Origin: Panax quinquefolius
Lineage: Eukaryota > Streptophyta > Magnoliopsida > Apiales > Araliaceae
Length of the DNA: 64,000 nt
Assembly (NCBI GenBank): GCA_020205615.1
Contig: CM035166.1
Span: 90,015,043-90,079,042 of the forward strand
Direction: 5' to 3'
The position numbers and the translations under genes are program-made. A model generated the notes under the pieces. It was not told where the DNA came from and made no database searches. It saw only the letters and a list, made by a program, of their open reading frames with translations. Each line of letters begins with the position of its first letter. Within the stretch, counting starts at the first letter, position 1. Shown one piece after another: positions 46,211 through 64,000 of this stretch.

Positions 46211-48345
46211 GCAATGTCTAGAAAGTTCATCAAGGAGAGGTTTGGTCACCTAATTGCATGCCAAAGAAGGAGAAATCCTTATCTGAAAGCCCCTCTTTCC
46301 TCGGAACTACTGGTCATTATAATCATTGATTACGTAATATTATTTGTGAATAATTAATTATTGATTCATATGATAAAGAAATATTTATTTTATGTGGATA
46401 TAAATGATGGATTTATTTATGTGGTTATAAATGAAGAAATTATTGTTGAGGTGTTTTATCAAGATTTTACCGATTGGAGGTATTAAAAAATTAAATCGTG
46501 GTTTTGAGATATATTATGGGATTATAATTTTTAATCCGACCGTTGATTGTGGTAATTTTTGGGTATGTTATACATACATAAGTTGAGTATATGTCCACAA
46601 ATTTTGAACCGTTAAAATGCACGAATGATTTGTTATGAATTTTAAGAGGTGTCGATTCGGAAATTAGGGTTATAATTGATTTTGTTGGAAAATTCTAGAA
46701 TTGAGTGGGCCCCACTTGTGGTTGGTGAAGAAATGTGCTGAATTTTATTTCAAATGTGCTGGTGGCAATAGTAGCGTGTAAAGCCATCGCGTAGAAGAGT
46801 CAAGTCCGCTTTTACGGCTAACATTTTCCTATAAATAGAGGCTAAGTTAAATTGAAAATCACACCGTAAACAAAGTTTTCTTTCTCTCTATATTATCGAA
46901 AGTTTATTTTGTGAAGAGATTTAGATACTTTGAGAGTTCATTGTTCAAAGATAAGTTTCATTCAAGATCACTTCCGACCTTTCCTTCCGGAAAGTACCGA
47001 TTCTTTTCGAGGTAAGGGATATTATTTTTTTTAGAATGATATTATTTCTTCAATATCATTACTTTGAAATGTCGATCCAAGTTTTTATCAAATTTGGAAC
47101 TTTTTCATGCTTGGTTACTATTCATGAGTTATTATTCACGAAAGTTACTATTCATGAGTTACTATTCACGAGTTACTATTCACGAGTACTATTCATGGTT
47201 GCGTGAAGATGTTTTTTGTGGAATTTCTATCTTTTGGTGTGAAGTTACTATTCACGATATCTAAGACTATTCACGTATACCAAGACTATTCACGATACTC
47301 AGACTATTCACCAAAAATAAAATTTCTTCTTTTTGTCCAAAACATCTATTTTGGATACTAGCTTTGATCAGATCCATGTTTTTGATCATTCTTGAATTTT
47401 ACACCACCGTGATTATTTTTGGGGTATTGTTGGACATGGATAAAACAAAAGACGAATCCTTAATCCTTAATCCTCATCATTTTGTTTCACCGGATTCGTT
47501 CTTTAAAAATATTTTTCATCATCCTCGCCTTTAAATGATGATATTATCAATATCTTTGGCCAGTAGCAAAGATGAATGATTTCTGAAGAATATCTTTTAC
47601 CAGAAATGCAGCAGATGAATGATTTCAAGAATATCTTTGGCCAGAAGTCAAAGATGAATGTTATGTGTAGATAATACGACCGATCGATTAATATCTTCTA
47701 CCAGAAGTGCAAAAGATGAATGCAGCTTTAAATGAATACTGAATTAATCGATTTAATATCTTTACCAGTAAGTGCAAAGATGAATATTTGATTCCGTATG
47801 ATATCGATCATTGTTATTAGTGATAAAAGATAGATCGATTTAACTTTTAAATTCATACATGTAAGATAGTAGAATTGCATTCTCTACTTAACTCTTCTAA
47901 TTTAATTATTATTTCACATTGCGAATATCGATTGAAAATTTGTTGTCTATCAGATTCTATTAAATTTTTCCTGTCAAGACTAACGATAATTTGTTGTATA
48001 TTATCTTACCATAATATTCTTTATCGAAATTAATGAAATTTCACCCTTTTCCTTTTTGCTTCCATTCTTCCGTGAGGCGAGAATATAATGAAGACGAAAA
48101 TGCATTTTTAACGAAGCGTTTTAGAAAGGATTGTTTAGTAGTCCTCACCATTTTTGTAAAATAATGTATCAATAAATGCTGATGAGGATTTATGTGAAGA
48201 TAAATATTGCTCTGTAAGATAATATTTATATTTAAACTCACGCTTTCTACATCATTGTAATAATAAAAGTTGTAATAAGCTTTACATCTTGATTATATTG
48301 ACAACTCAAAACGCGATGATACCTATTTTCAAAAATGATGTATTT
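46211..48345 (+). mobile_element. Truncated LTR of the nested-element subfamily
   Basis: It starts at GGCAATGTCTAGAAAGTTC, which corresponds to about 560 bases inside the nested LTR, and follows it to near the end (TTGACAACTCAAAACGCGATG, then ATACCTATTTT at about 48,320-48,332). It contains AGAATATCTTTGGCCAGAAG repeats at about 47,540-47,780 and a run of ACTATTCACGA repeats at about 47,120-47,310. No internal region adjoins it. The terminal GGCGCCACA is not preserved. Confidence 0.75.
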
Positions 48346-51300
48346 ATATGAATAATTCCCCATATATATATATATATATACTTTAATAGTTTGTATATTT
48401 GTAATGCTATATATATTCCATGCATCTATTAAAAAAACATTTGAAATAACTTCATTGCTCAACGAACACGCTTATCCAAACTTTTTCTGTTTCACAATAA
48501 TTTATTTGTAAATATTAATAATTCAAAATTAGTATTTTTACTTTTATAAAAATGTTTCAAATTAATTTATAATCACTATATAATTATCATGTCAACAGTC
48601 AACACTAATAATTAATGTTAATACTATTTATGACAAGACACTATGTATAGTGTGTGAAACTAAAAATATACTCCCTCGGTTCCATATTTATTTCATCATT
48701 AAATATATTATCTCTCCCATATTCTATAAAATGTAGTACTAATATTCGCCAATTATAATTCTACACATTATTACTAGTAGTATTTTATAAATTATCTTTT
48801 GTGATTTATTTGCAAATGGTGCCCTATGCTATACCCAATTATTGGAAAGAAAGGTACTTGTGATTATATACATTGTCGTCTGGTAGGCTCTTAATTTTGT
48901 GGCTTGTTCATTTCCAGATATTTCTGTTTTAAAATTTAATTGTTTCTGCTTGTGAAACTTGTGGAATGTTTGTTTAAAATTGAATACATCTAAATAACTG
49001 AATTGATCACTATTAAGTCATTAGTTTAGTTTAAAAAAAAATCGCTCTAATAATCGAATCGATCAAATAATCGATTAAATCAAACTTTTTTGCTAAATAA
49101 AATAAAATAAATAAATAAATAAATATTAACTATTATCAATTCCTTATATACATCACAACCATCCTTTAATTTGAAATCAATTAGAGTTAACTCTGCTCGA
49201 TTAAAAAACTCACGCTAAGCCTTTAATCTACAAAACCGTTCCTCTCTTCTCTTCCTCTTCCTCTTCCTCTTTCTCTTTCTCTTCTTCACTACCCTCACTC
49301 TATTTCACTTCCATATATCTGTTCCCCTTCTCTCGCTCCTTTCAATTTCCAGCGGAGAAGAGTAAGAGGGCGACATTAGGGTTTTGGTCAAGGGAGGATA
49401 GGGCTTGAGGAAATTCTATGAAAAAATCGGGGGATAGAGCATTGAGAGTTGATGGGCGATCGAGGAAGAGATTGAAAACCCTTGAATTTGGGGCTACCTG
49501 TGTAATTTTTAGAGTTTTTTACTCCATTTTCGATGTTGATCGAGGAAAAGAAAAATGGTGCTGCTATCGGCTGTAAAAGAATATGTAAATCGAATGTCCT
49601 TATTCGATTCCCAAACGGTACCCAAATCTCACTCATCTCATATATATACAAACTCTTTATTCATTATTTAGCTAATTTATCAAATTTTTACTGCTATAGT
49701 GTTTCTAAATTGTGTAATCTATCCCGCAAATTATTAGGTTTTTATGTTAGATTATTGATAACGAGATTCAGTTCTTGCAATTTAAGTATGGCAGACAATT
49801 AGCACCACACCTGGCACAATATTAAAATCATCTGAACCAACAAAAAGATTTTGCAGAATATTAAAATCACGTGATTTTGAAATTTTTATAATTATTTTGG
49901 TTGTTGTGTAGCACGAATTTGGTGATACCACAACTGGGTGTATCTCAACAGGTTGGATTTGATTGTGTTTTTACTTTTGAGTTTTAATTGGTTGAAGTTT
50001 TGGTTTTAGCTGTGTGTTTTGATTTGTGATTTATTATATTAGATTTTATTGTTGGCTGGTTTTATGTTGCTACTAATGGGAAAAGAACAAAAAAAAACAA
50101 AAATAGTCTGTTCTAGCGTATAAAGCCAAAACTATAATGAGCTAAAATGTGGGCCTGACTTATTCCCCCATGTTATTCCTTTACTTATATTATTACCACT
50201 GGCTCAAAAATTGTCCCACATAGTTTATAGATGATCATTATTTTAGATCCTTCTCCAAAGGTATGTTACCAAGAAATCTCACGATTTTCTACGTGAGTAG
50301 TGAATAGAATATCCAACCCAACTTTGGTTAGAAGGATGCATATGTAACTTAATATGTAAAGCATGGATCATAAATTTTTAACTTTTGTGGGATTCCTTCA
50401 TTTGTGTGTATTGCGTTAATTATTATTTTTCGTTTTTTGTTGTTCCTTTTGAATTTTGATCACTGTTTCATATTTTTTTTTGTTCTTAAACCATATATCC
50501 TTTTGCAGTCTCTTCAGCAGCAACCTGATGCAAGGTTTGGATTAGCCCGACCCCGATAAGGGCTTGGGCCATGCCTGCACCCACCCTGCCAAGCTTGAAA
50601 CGTGGGGAGAATGTTATAGCATCACATCTCTATCTTTATATGGCATGGGTGCAGGCATATTGTGCCGAGTTGGACTGGAATGTACTGATCACTCATGCAA
50701 TCAACCTATTGGAGCGGTTCCATATATCTCGGTTTTTGAACAGAGCTTCTTGCATATATTTTGGAGCTCGGTTGTGGCAAACTCTGTTGTTTGAATTCAG
50801 CTTCAATACGTAACTTTCTATTTCAAACTCTCCTTGCATAATCATCTATATATGTATTTGAATCCCCCTTCAAGATACGCACAAACAGTTTTATTGAATC
50901 TAATTTAGACTGTTTCACGCGTTCAGAACATCCCATGAAACATATAGCATAAAAAACGCTGAGAACCTTAAAACATGATGTTTAATTCTTTCTTTTCAAA
51001 TAATGATTCTCAGGACCACAATGAGTATTTTTCTGGAACATAAAAGAACTTGAAGTGTGCTGCATACCAGAAGAAAAAGAGAGGGTGTCTGACGAATTTG
51101 CAACCTACAACACAAGCATTAAGATATATTAGGAGACAAGAATGTCAAAGTAAATTTTTAAGTGATAATGATCTAAACATTTTTGAATCTTTACTAAAGC
51201 AGTTATGCAAAAACAAACACAAAGTGTGCACTTATATACTTCTATCCCAATTTAGAATAAGATGCTACTTAGTTTTCATTCCATCTCCTAAACTTATACA

Positions 51301-51703
51301 TCAAGCAAACAAAGGATTAATATGCAGCAGTTCGGAAAATCCTGAGAAGTGAAGGTGTTAAGGAACAACATGTAATTGATATATTTCATCACATGTTAAA
51401 CTCCGTACAAAACAACATTTGATATTTAAAATGGTACAGATGAGTGACATGCAGTATTAGTTTGTTCAAATGATGAAAAGAACATGTGATAAATACTTTT
51501 GAAGGTTATCGATATTTAAAATGGTACTCCTTTATGTGTGTGAGAGAGGGAGAGAGGGGGGGATCATATTGATGTTCAAGGTTCTGTATTAAATTCTATA
51601 TGGATAATGCTATATGATTTGAATTATGATAAATTATTTTAAAGTGAATTTTTGTTTTTGTTTTTTTGTGAAGAGTTATATCTTTTCTTTTACTTTATTC
51701 TAG
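48346..51703. other. Mostly non-coding, with one CT-rich leader-like stretch
   Basis: A CTCTTCC/CTTTCT-rich tract at about 49,240-49,290 is followed by purine-rich sequence and an ATG at 49,418 opening a 52-codon frame (MKKSGDRALRVDGRSRKRLK at its start). It looks like a plant promoter and leader, perhaps once belonging to the SYLF exon downstream. At 50,510-50,810 a less AT-rich patch holds two overlapping open frames that I do not recognise. A TA run lies at about 48,363-48,380. Confidence 0.4.
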
Positions 51704-51899
51704 GTAGGAGGTGAGCTCATGGACTTCATAATTGTTCTTCATGATTCCAAAGCCATGAAAACATTTTGCAGTCGCATGCATTTTTCGCTTGGGGTTGGCT
51801 GCAGTGTTGCAGCAGGACCTGTTGGGAGAGTGCTGCAAGCTGATTTTCGAGCTGGTGAAAGAGGTTCTGGCATGTGCTATACATACAGTTGTAGCAAAG
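51704..51899 (+). pseudogene. Single SYLF (Ysc84/SH3YL1-type) domain exon, rest of gene not seen
   Basis: An intact exon sits between a clean acceptor (TTATTCTAG, ending 51,703) and donor (CAAAG|GTATTG). It reads VGGELMDFIIVLHDSKAMKT, then GCSVAAGPVGRV and GERGSGMCYTYSCSK. This is the core of the SYLF domain, which binds phosphoinositides and actin in eukaryotes; plant members often also carry FYVE or RING-like fingers. The splice phase and frame are unbroken, so the exon could belong to a live gene. I find neither the following exon (expected to begin AFVGVSLEG) in the next 1.5 kb nor the preceding SYLF exon within 1 kb upstream. A gene fragment is more likely; long introns are the alternative. 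Confidence 0.7.
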
Positions 51900-53445
51900 G
51901 TATTGTATAGTAGATAATTATTCTGGCTCATTTAAGCCCTACCGAAATCCTGTATAATTGTTTAATTTATGCTTTTATTTGGAATATTTTACATGCATAA
52001 ATTTCACATAAAAACATCTTAATTAGAAGGAAATATGACCATGCGTCATTTTTTCTTTTGTTTCTTTGGTACAATCCAGTGTCTCATTACAGAAAGAAAT
52101 TCAGATACATTGAGATGATAGCTGTTGGTTTTGCGGTAATTAAGGAGATGATATCCATTATCCCATCGGAGTGTTAACTGATTTAAGCTCATTATTTAGC
52201 GTCATCTTAGGCTGTTTTTTGTGCATTCCGAGTCCGTGTTGTAACGTGGTGCCTGCGCAAGAAGGGACGGGTCCTGTCTATGTATCAATTTCTTGATGTG
52301 GAACATGTACCAGCTTTTGTGTTTTAGGTTACATATTTATTACTATCTATTATTTGCAGTGGTATCATTTGTGGCAACGCTAGGTTTTCTGATCTATGAA
52401 AGATTAAACATCTACTGCATCCAAGTTATTAAATTCAAGCATATTCAGAAACATATATACTAATGTGTTCTGATTTCTACTAGCATTGTTTGTTTGTTTT
52501 TATTGATTTCTTTTATTCCTATGGATTCTCATATTGGATACTCTCAGGTTATTCTTCATGCTTAGATGTTTTCCTATCGAGTTCAAAGGTAAAAGAAAGA
52601 AATTTCATGAGGTATATGATTTTATTAATTTTTGTTTGTCCTTATACTTTATTTTGTTCAAGTTATTGTTATCCATCATTTTTTGAATTGTCGATGTATA
52701 TGAAAATCTATTATACCAAATATAAATCATATCGGATTTGCTAATGTTTTACATTCTTTTCATCTAAGCTAACCTTATGGCAATTTGTTAGATATTTTTG
52801 TGAGGATTTGAAAATGATATCTTAATCAATGAAACATGAACAAATTTGAAAGAATTCATTCTTATAAAGGGATGAGACACTCTGTAAGCTTAAAGTAAAA
52901 TCAATTATGAGATTAGGTTCAATGAAAACTGAATGATTGCAAAATTTATTATCAGTGGGACTTGAGAGCATTTCAGGTTATGCTAGATACAGTGAGACCT
53001 GAATTGCAGGTGGTTAATTAAATTGAGAGGTCTATTTCGCTTCGTGCAAATTTTTGATTACATTCACAATTTGATTGCTTTTATCAGTATGAAGTTATAT
53101 GGATTTGTTGATATTAATGCTAATCGACCAACGATTAATTGTTGCATGATCAAAACAATTAAAAATCGTAAGTAAAAGTCGGTTACATCCGCTTATCTTT
53201 TCGATTATATATCGATTGTTTTGATGGGTTTTATGTCGATTGTAAGTCGATGATCGAACCTTAATTTCACTTAAAATTAGGGATTTTCTTCAATGACTCA
53301 GCTTAACCCTTCTCGGCTTTTTGTCTTTTTCCGACCACAGTCACTATAATGGGCAAAGAACAGTTCGTGTTCAAAGTTAATCAATTATTGAATCTCCGAC
53401 GAGTAAAAAAGAGAGAAAACTAAGAAATATTTATAAAACGCCGAA
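51900..53445. other. No gene seen
   Basis: AT-rich, with no recognisable continuation of the SYLF exon. An 84-codon frame at 52,490-52,744 is hydrophobic and unassigned. Confidence 0.5.
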
Positions 53446-59402
<5,957 letters not shown>

Positions 59403-60571
59403 GACTCAGCAGATCAGCTGCGACCGGTCCCACAATATTTATGATATGCTCGACCAACTGTCTTGGATCCAGTAGCCTCCACCTTATACGTCTTGGATCC
59501 CGCCCACAAAATATGATAGTGGAAAAGGTCCGACCATATCCACGAAAAGCCCAAAAACAACACAATGGCTAACATTAAAGAGATTTCCCAAATCTCAGGC
59601 CCATCTAGCCCATCATGCATGATCCACCACAATGTTCCAGCATTAGTATTCAGTACAGGAGGTGTATACACCGGAAACTTCTTCCACGAGTTTAACGATG
59701 GTTCATTCCCTCTTCATCACCGTCCGTTCGGTCTTCCCTAATCAAGACTTCATCCTGGTGATCTCTGAAGCACAAGATTGGTGGCTAAGAAAGTATGCAG
59801 ATTTATTCGGCAGTTTTAGCAAGCACCCTGATTATACACCTCGAAAATGATACCGCCACCCGCTGTTTTACTTCAGCCACCGTGGGCCTAATATCACATG
59901 GTTTTCTGACCATAAGCTCAAGCTTAATACCCGGTTTCAAAAACTTCACACATTTTCATGCCATGCTAGAAAATGCCTATGGCCAAAACCACCACCCCTA
60001 TGTCCCTATAAAACCACCTCAAAAACCCAAACGGCAACAGCTCGTGTTGGATGAGTCAGAGATGGCGGGGGGGTCATGTGATTTTGAACCAAGGTGAAGT
60101 AGCACGAGCAGCCGAGGAGGTCGGATTTGATGTCATCTTGTTTAAGCCAATGGCTCAGACCCGTTGCGCGAATCATATGGATTGATCAAGTCAAGCCATG
60201 CAATGATAGGAGTACATGGTTCGGCATTGACACACCAATTGTTTCTACGTCCTGGTTCATTGATCATGCAAATAGTTCCCCATTGGAGCTGAATCGGCCT
60301 CGAATATTGTTATGGGAACTTGGCACGAGAGCAGAAACTGGAATATGTAGAATATAATATTGGAGCTGAGGGGAGCAGTTTAGTAGAGAAGTATGGGAAG
60401 GAAGATATAGTGCTGAAGAACCCAGTAGCTCTTCAAGCAAAGGGTTGGTCCCAAAAGATCATGGACATTTATCTGAGGGAACAAAATGTTAAATTGGATT
60501 TAGTCAGGTTTAGGAAACATTTGAAGGATGCATATGCAAAGGCAAAAAAATTCATGGACACAAAGGGTTAA
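59403..60571 (+). pseudogene. GT61 family glycosyltransferase, N-terminus missing and many frame changes
   Basis: In order, across shifting frames: CDRSHNIYDM, RPTVLDPVASTLYVLDP, VEKVRPYPRK, MANIKEISQISG, GNFFHEFNDG, LFITVRSVFPNQDFILVISE, DWWLRKYADL, ENDTATRCFTSATVGLISHG, NFTHFHAMLENAYG, VILNQGEVARAAEEVGFDVI, SHAMIGVHGSALTHQLFLRP, LEYVEYNIGAEGSSLVEKYG and a C-terminus ending KAKKFMDTKG at the TAA (60,569). This is the full catalytic half of a plant GT61 enzyme; Golgi members add xylose or arabinose to xylan. The membrane anchor and stem are not seen. At least eight frame changes occur in 1.2 kb, mostly at short base runs. A pseudogene is likely, but sequence error may add to the count. Confidence 0.85.
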
Positions 60572-61171
60572 GTCAAGAAGCATATTAACAGTTTCATTTT
60601 TTGACTTTTCTTTTTCTGAGATAATCTAATTTATGTCATGACATTCCCAACAAGAACCTCTCCTTGTGTATGCAGCCTACCTAGTTAAATATAAGATAGA
60701 CAACCTAAAACTGTACACACTGCCTCAAGAACAAAGCGTTACACTTTGTAACACGCCTATTTCAACAAGAAGAGCTTTGTGAAAATTAGAGCTAGGCTAT
60801 GTTCTTTCCTGAGTCACTTAATACAGTTACGGGCTTCTGTCTTTCTAACATAAGCTACAGTCACTAGTTGAAGTTCTTGACTCAATCAGGTTGTTGTGGA
60901 ACATAGATGGCGACGATACAAATGCTAACCAAGTGTGCAGGAAGACTATTTTGGTCCTATTCCATTGGTGCATTATCTTTCACATCACTTCTAAAAGCCA
61001 AAATGAGAGATTATTTCTTTAACATACATTGCATTAGATTGAAATATTAAATAGTACTCACTAGCGGTGTCTGTTGCTTTAAAATTTACACAGATCTGAT
61101 TATAAGCAAGAAAATGAAATTAGATCCAACCTTGCATTATTATTCATTTGACGCCAATACCTGCACAGGCA
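60572..61171. other. Spacer between convergent GT61 and zinc-finger genes
   Basis: Probably 3' UTRs of both neighbours. No other feature seen. Confidence 0.5.
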
Positions 61172-63184
61172 TCAACTTCCCAGTACATAAGCTTGAGCCC
61201 CTCCTAGCTTCTTCATATCGAACTGCAACAAAAGGTACCGCAGTCAGTTGATGACGATCAGCAAGTAGTACAAAATAAGCTTCAATCACTGCTTGAGCAT
61301 CCATGACCACTTCAATGTTTTTGATATTCGTGGAAGTAGTAATTCTTCAATTGGTTCATATATTGGTAAGGGAAATAAACAGAAATGAAAAGACAAAAGA
61401 TGCATTCCCTTTGTATTTTTACTACTAAAATGACATCCATGCACCAAAAAAGAAAACTGAAATTGTAAGACAAAGCATGAAGGACATGTTAATTAAGTAC
61501 TATATCTACTTCCACTCCCATGTTTCTTTTCTTATATCTCAGTACCCAAACAGGGAATCATGAACTCCTGCTTGCATTTTCTTTTACTTTCCGCTCCACA
61601 ACTCGAGAAAAATTACAGCACAATAAATCGTCCTTTATTAATATATTTTCCGTGATTAATGTTAAAATTTTGTTAAACCTACCAAGTTCTTAATATACAT
61701 GATATGTACACATAAATGTTTGAACAAGGAATCAAAGAATGTGGATAAACAATGAACTAAATAGTTTCCACTTATGCATCATATAGTCGCATTTCTATAT
61801 AGAGTATTATTCACAAAGTTTCTTATTTGCAGGTAATGTTGGGGAAAAAAGGACTAGAAATGATAGCTGTATGTCTGGCACTGCTTCAATATGTCATCCT
61901 TTGCAACATTATTCACTATTTCATTACATCATTTTCAGAGAGGACACTGGGTATGACATCTAAAAACCTCTTAAAGTCTTGAAGGTGTCAACTTCTAAAT
62001 GTTTATACATATTTTCCCAAGTCACACAAGGTTTAGAGAAAGATCAATGATCAATCCAAAGCATTCTTAAATCATATAGAAGAACATACTTGAGGAGTAG
62101 CAGCATGAAGGCTGCTGTCAATGTTGATTGTGTTCCTTCTCATAAATTCACAAAGCAGATCTCCCATTTGAGAACGTGTCATTTACAGTTTGCAGCCAAG
62201 CTCTGTCCAGCTCTTGCCATTTTTGCATTCTCAAACGCTTTAAGGATTCAGTATGCTTTAGTCCATTAAGATGTCCCTCTATTACAAGGACACTTGAGCC
62301 TTGAGATTTACATAGGTCACATTTACAGTGGGTTGCTTAAAGCCACTTTCCTTTTCTTTAACTGAAGCAATTTTTCATGGTGTCTCTGACTTAAACAATG
62401 CTGCCTGAGATGAAACAGAGTGGCAAAGGCCATCTTGCAGGCATTGCAGACAAGCACAGCAGGATGTTTTGGAATGCTTTGGAACTTTGAAGAAGCCTGT
62501 CGCTCAGGAAAGACTTGGGAATTGGTGGCCAGCTCTTTTCTTTTAATCTAACCTGACTTGGAGGAGTCTCCTATGACATGAATGGTGGTTCAAACATGCA
62601 AGTTAGATTTAAACAATTGTAATTTCAGAGGAACAAGATATCAAACCAATTATATAGGATCGGAAAACTTTGAAGCAGTGACGGATGATAGCATTATTTC
62701 AAGAAAGCAATTTTCATGCAACATTCTCTATAACCACCAAAACACCAAATAAGTCGTTCATGAATCAGAAGCACGTTGCACAAATAAAGCACAAGATTTC
62801 ACAACTTAAACACTACCTCTGAAATACGGTAATTATCTATAATGTCGTAAAAGTTTTAATATGCTTTCATATCAGACACGTGAACATTTTAATAGCCTCT
62901 GCCAGAAAATAGTCTTCTTGAATAACAAATTTACCTTTGATAAATCAAGTTATCTAATTCAAAAGGGCATTTTACTTCTTAGTTATAGAAACATAGCTGG
63001 AATTGTTATCTAATTAAACGGAAGCAATTATAAATAAATCTTACCTGTAATGGCACTTTAAAGGTTTCAACCGGCTTCAAGTTGCACATTCAATGCTCCA
63101 TCTTAGTTCGACACTCAAGCTCCCCTTTAATTGCAAGCTCTAGACTGACATTACATTACTCAAAGTAATCATCTCATCATCCAT
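61172..63184 (-). CDS. C2H2 (U1-type) zinc-finger protein, spliced, frame broken
   Basis: Exons at about 63,184-63,045 (donor CATTACAG|GTAAG), 62,552-62,090 (acceptor AAGTCAG, donor CTCAA|GTATGT) and 61,222-61,172 (acceptor TTGTTGCAG, stop TGA). The last junction joins in frame to give SSLHAATPQFDMKKLGGAQA. Exon 2 encodes two fingers: CNACKMAFATLFHLRQHCLS with following QRHH, and CDLCKSQGSSVLVIEGHLNG with following LKH, both CX2C...HX5H as in U1-type RNA-binding fingers. Between the fingers, before the first finger and after the second, the frame slips; exon 1 also has a frame break and an in-frame TGA. The gene may start further right: an open Gln/Asn-rich minus-strand frame reaches the window edge. 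Related plant proteins are nuclear RNA-binding candidates. Whether this is a pseudogene or a misassembled live gene is undecided. Confidence 0.6.
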
Positions 63185-64000
63185 GTTAGCTTAATGTCCA
63201 GGTCACCTATTACATTGAAAATCATTCTTAATTATCTACAAAAGACCAATAATAGAAGTTTCAAAACTGAACATGTCAGTTGAGTAAGACACCATACTAC
63301 CATAGAATTGCAACTGACCAAAGCAAGTAATTCACCAAATTGGTAATGCTGCAAAATTGTTAGCACTAGGTTGACAACATGGAACATATTGGCATTTTCA
63401 AGTTCTGCATGACATTATCAAAACTTTCATGAAGTAATTGTGTGGAAAGAGGGAAAGTTTCCACTCACATATTTCATTTTGCACACAGGTGTTTTACCTT
63501 GTAAAGCAAAAATGTGTTAAAGAAACAAAAAGCCAACATCTTTTCTTTCCCTTTTATCAATTTTTTTGGGGTGGGGGATTCATTTCTCTTATTTTAACAT
63601 ATTACTTCATTTACCATAAAAAAGCTTAAAACTTGAAGGATTTTTTTTTTTTCTTTTCCAGAAATGAATCCTGTCAATAAAACAAAAATGCAAGCAAGCA
63701 AGCTAAGCGGAATTAACACCGACAGAGTACTTAGACACTAAAACACATCACGTATATGATTAATAATTAAAACATGCATATATATATATATGATTATCAA
63801 AAAGGAAGAAATAAAAAAAGGGGGGATTTGGGATGTTTAGAGATGGTGTTGATGAGAGCAAATCAATAGGGATTGAGGCCTCAGCTAACCAGAATTGGTA
63901 AATGTTTGAGTTGATCTTGTGTTTGTAGTAGGAATTTTGTTGCAGATTTTGATTAGTGATTGTCGTAGGATGAGGATCTGCTATAGTCTGCACGGACTGG
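63185..64000 (-). other. Upstream region of the zinc-finger gene, possible first exon at the edge
   Basis: On the minus strand a frame is open from the window edge down to about 63,760 and reads TIADPHPTTITNQNLQQNSY near its start. Its Gln/Asn/Pro content fits the N-terminus of some C2H2 proteins, but there is no motif and no firm donor. A TA run lies at about 63,779-63,790. Confidence 0.25.

Noticed and set aside
50564..50813. Two overlapping frames of 76 and 80 codons in a less AT-rich patch
   Set aside because: They look somewhat protein-like but match no family I know and lack clear splice or start context; kept only as unassigned sequence.

Overview
This is nuclear DNA from a flowering plant, most probably a eudicot. 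The evidence is AT-rich intergenic DNA, spliceosomal introns with GT/AG ends, a plant-type PLS/E pentatricopeptide-repeat gene, a plant-only DUF863 gene, GT61 and CCoAOMT-like plant cell-wall enzymes, and long-LTR Ty3/gypsy and Ty1/copia elements. No prokaryotic, organellar, rRNA, tRNA or CRISPR signal was seen.

Layout. 1-373: last two exons of an unrecognised plus-strand gene. 1684-3831 (minus): an intact intronless PPR gene that looks like Arabidopsis At2g03380. 6029-9714 (minus): a three-exon DUF863 gene whose frame is broken four times, each time by one missing base; a non-coding leader exon may lie at about 13.8-14.15 kb. 11.0-12.95 kb: a non-autonomous DNA element with repeated ACTTATAAGT motifs near both ends. 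14.87-17.27 kb: a decayed solo LTR. 19.0-19.12 kb: two hairpins sharing one arm sequence. 19.74-46.10 kb: three nested retrotransposons. The outer Ty3/gypsy element (plus) carries a Ty1/copia element inside its 5' LTR (20,369-29,567) and a minus-strand gypsy element of the same clade inside pol (31,472-41,424). Target-site duplications are visible for all three insertions. The outer element sits in a coding-like minus-strand reading frame. 46.2-48.35 kb: another truncated LTR. 51.7-63.2 kb: broken or partial genes: a lone SYLF exon, a truncated CCoAOMT, a GT61 glycosyltransferase with many frame changes, and a minus-strand C2H2 zinc-finger gene with frame breaks.

The genes do not form a pathway. 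The window is a typical transposon-rich plant segment with dispersed single-copy genes. I found no convincing new biological system. The best leads are the nested insertion and the exon it splits, the twin palindromes, and the repeated one-base losses in conserved genes, which bear on whether those genes are pseudogenes or assembly errors. All family assignments come from reading translations by eye; no database search was possible.
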